Below are positions 4,263 through 5,241 of a stretch of 5,241 nucleotides of DNA, in pieces. The DNA comes from an uncultured Candidatus Melainabacteria bacterium. GTDB taxonomy: Bacteria; Cyanobacteriota; Vampirovibrionia; Gastranaerophilales; Gastranaerophilaceae. The notes beneath the pieces were generated by a model that was not told the origin of the DNA, searched no databases, and was given only the letters and a program-made list of their open reading frames with translations. Position numbers and translations under genes: made by a program. The stretch lies in contig CAKUQA010000126.1 of assembly GCA_934675225.1 (NCBI GenBank), positions 1-5,241 of the forward strand, given 5' to 3'. Each line of letters opens with the position of its first letter. Position 1 is the first letter of the stretch.

Positions 4263-5241
4263 AAGAATTTATAATACCTTCCGCTGCAACATAACCTGTT
4301 GACCAACAATTTTGAAGGTTAAATCCGCCACAAAAACCATCAATATCCAAAACTTCACCGCAAAAATAAATATGTGGCATTAGTTTTGATTCCATATTTT
4401 TAGAATTAACCTCTTTTAAATCAACACCACCAGCCGTAACGACTTCTCCATCTGGGAATGTTCCAACAACAGTAATTTCAAAATTATGTAACTTATCAAG
4501 AATTTTATCCCTAGTTTTACCATCAATCGCATGACACTTTTCGTCCGGATTGATTTTCAATCCTTCTAAAACAAACTCAGCAAAAGACTTCGGAACGAAT
4601 TCCGATAACAAATTTTTTATACTTTTGTGAGAATTGTTATTCAAATATTCTTGTAAATTTACATCCTCTATAAAATCAAACTTCAATTCATAAGGAAATT
4701 TTTCTCGTGCACGCAAAGAAGAAATCGTATAAACCCTAGGCCCAGAAATTCCTTTATGCGTAAATAAAACATCTTGAACACAGACACCACTGATTTTAGA
4801 AAAATTTTCTTTTGTTAAAAGTCCTACAAGCGCAGGTTTTGGTTCAATTATATTATGTCCGAGCATTTTTACTAAATCAAATGAAGCATGCCCCCCGCTT
4901 GCAACTACAACAAAATCTGCATCGTAGGCTCCCATATCCGTTACAACAGAATAAATATCACCTTTTGTATTTATTCGAAGCGCATTCTCTTTTATAAATT
5001 TTACTTTATTTAAAGAATTCAAAAAATGACTTCTAACATCTTTTGAACTATCTGATTTTGGAAAAACACGTAAATTATCCTGTACATAAGTTTCTACACC
5101 AATATTGTTGAAAAACTCAAGAGTTTCAGCTGTTGCAAACTTTGAAAAAACAGAATATAAAAACTTTTCCCCCCTTGGGTAATTCTTTGCAAGTTCTCTA
5201 AAGTCAAATTCAGCATGGCATAAATTACACCTGCCCCCACC
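4255..5241 (-). CDS. HI0933/BaiN-family NAD(P)/FAD-dependent oxidoreductase, N-terminus outside the window
   Basis: A flavoprotein of the HI0933-like family (also annotated BaiN/RdsA or YhiN-like); substrates are unknown for most members. The 328 visible residues start at GGGRCN (1-6), the end of the N-terminal FAD-binding region, so only about 45 residues with the dinucleotide-binding GxGxxG motif are missing. Other hallmarks are PRGEKFLYS (22-30), RVFPKSD (58-64), VVVASGGHAS (111-120), LFTHKGISGP (159-168), VTAGGVDLKEV (268-278), MESKLMPHIYFCGEVLDIDG (283-302) and CGGFNLQNCWSTG (304-316), the FAD-proximal C-terminal signature. The segment between GVCVQDV and LFTHKGISGP is absent compared with typical members, where about 15-20 residues separate them. 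The frame is open throughout, with stop TAA at 4255-4257. It is convergent with the pseudopilin gene and overlaps its stop by 8 bases. Confidence 0.95.
   Translation of the reverse strand, partial: GGGRCNLCHAEFDFRELAKNYPRGEKFLYSVFSKFATAETLEFFNNIGVETYVQDNLRVFPKSDSSKDVRSHFLNSLNKVKFIKENALRINTKGDIYSVVTDMGAYDADFVVVASGGHASFDLVKMLGHNIIEPKPALVGLLTKENFSKISGVCVQDVLFTHKGISGPRVYTISSLRAREKFPYELKFDFIEDVNLQEYLNNNSHKSIKNLLSEFVPKSFAEFVLEGLKINPDEKCHAIDGKTRDKILDKLHNFEITVVGTFPDGEVVTAGGVDLKEVNSKNMESKLMPHIYFCGEVLDIDGFCGGFNLQNCWSTGYVAAEGIINSST

Noticed and set aside
4812..4997. Plus-strand open frame opposite the flavoprotein gene
   Set aside because: It is a shadow of a gene with clear family motifs on the other strand.

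Overview
The window is AT-rich and carries tightly packed genes from a bacterial chromosome. It most likely comes from the non-photosynthetic cyanobacterial lineage Melainabacteria/Gastranaerophilales, which lives in animal guts. Three things point there: a tRNA-Glu(UUC) whose acceptor stem (G1.U72, A73) and A53-U61 pair look cyanobacterial or plastid-like; a ClpC-type Hsp100 chaperone; and a pseudopilin with the FTLAEVLITLGIIGVV start that I recall as abundant in that group. The assignment is inference and no database was searched.

Layout. Positions 1-641 (minus) hold the N-terminal third of clpC, with its own promoter. Divergent from it is a tRNA-Glu gene (822-897) with a near-consensus promoter and an intrinsic terminator. 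A small uncharacterised gene follows on the minus strand (1078-1413). Positions 1414-1845 hold no recognisable protein gene but are rich in structure. First comes a plus-strand promoter, then a strongly folded and possibly pseudoknotted RNA that ends at a clear intrinsic terminator (about 1507-1635). After that lies a structured leader with a 27-codon upstream ORF, leading into an unrecognised 449-residue protein with hydrophobic segments (1846-3195).

The right half has a small XRE/Cro-type regulator (3192-3392, minus) diverging from a type IV/type II secretion pseudopilin (3507-4262, plus) across a 114-base intergenic region with a textbook promoter and dyads. The window ends with a 5'-truncated flavoprotein of the HI0933/BaiN family (4255-5241, minus). 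Both convergent gene pairs overlap at their stop codons with no terminator between them.

How the genes relate. There is no sign of one multigene pathway. ClpC, tRNA-Glu and the flavoprotein are housekeeping genes; the membrane protein, small hypothetical and pseudopilin look lineage-specific. The strongest functional link is the divergent regulator-pseudopilin pair. The best candidates for something undescribed are the folded RNA at 1507-1635 and the leader at 1717-1840.
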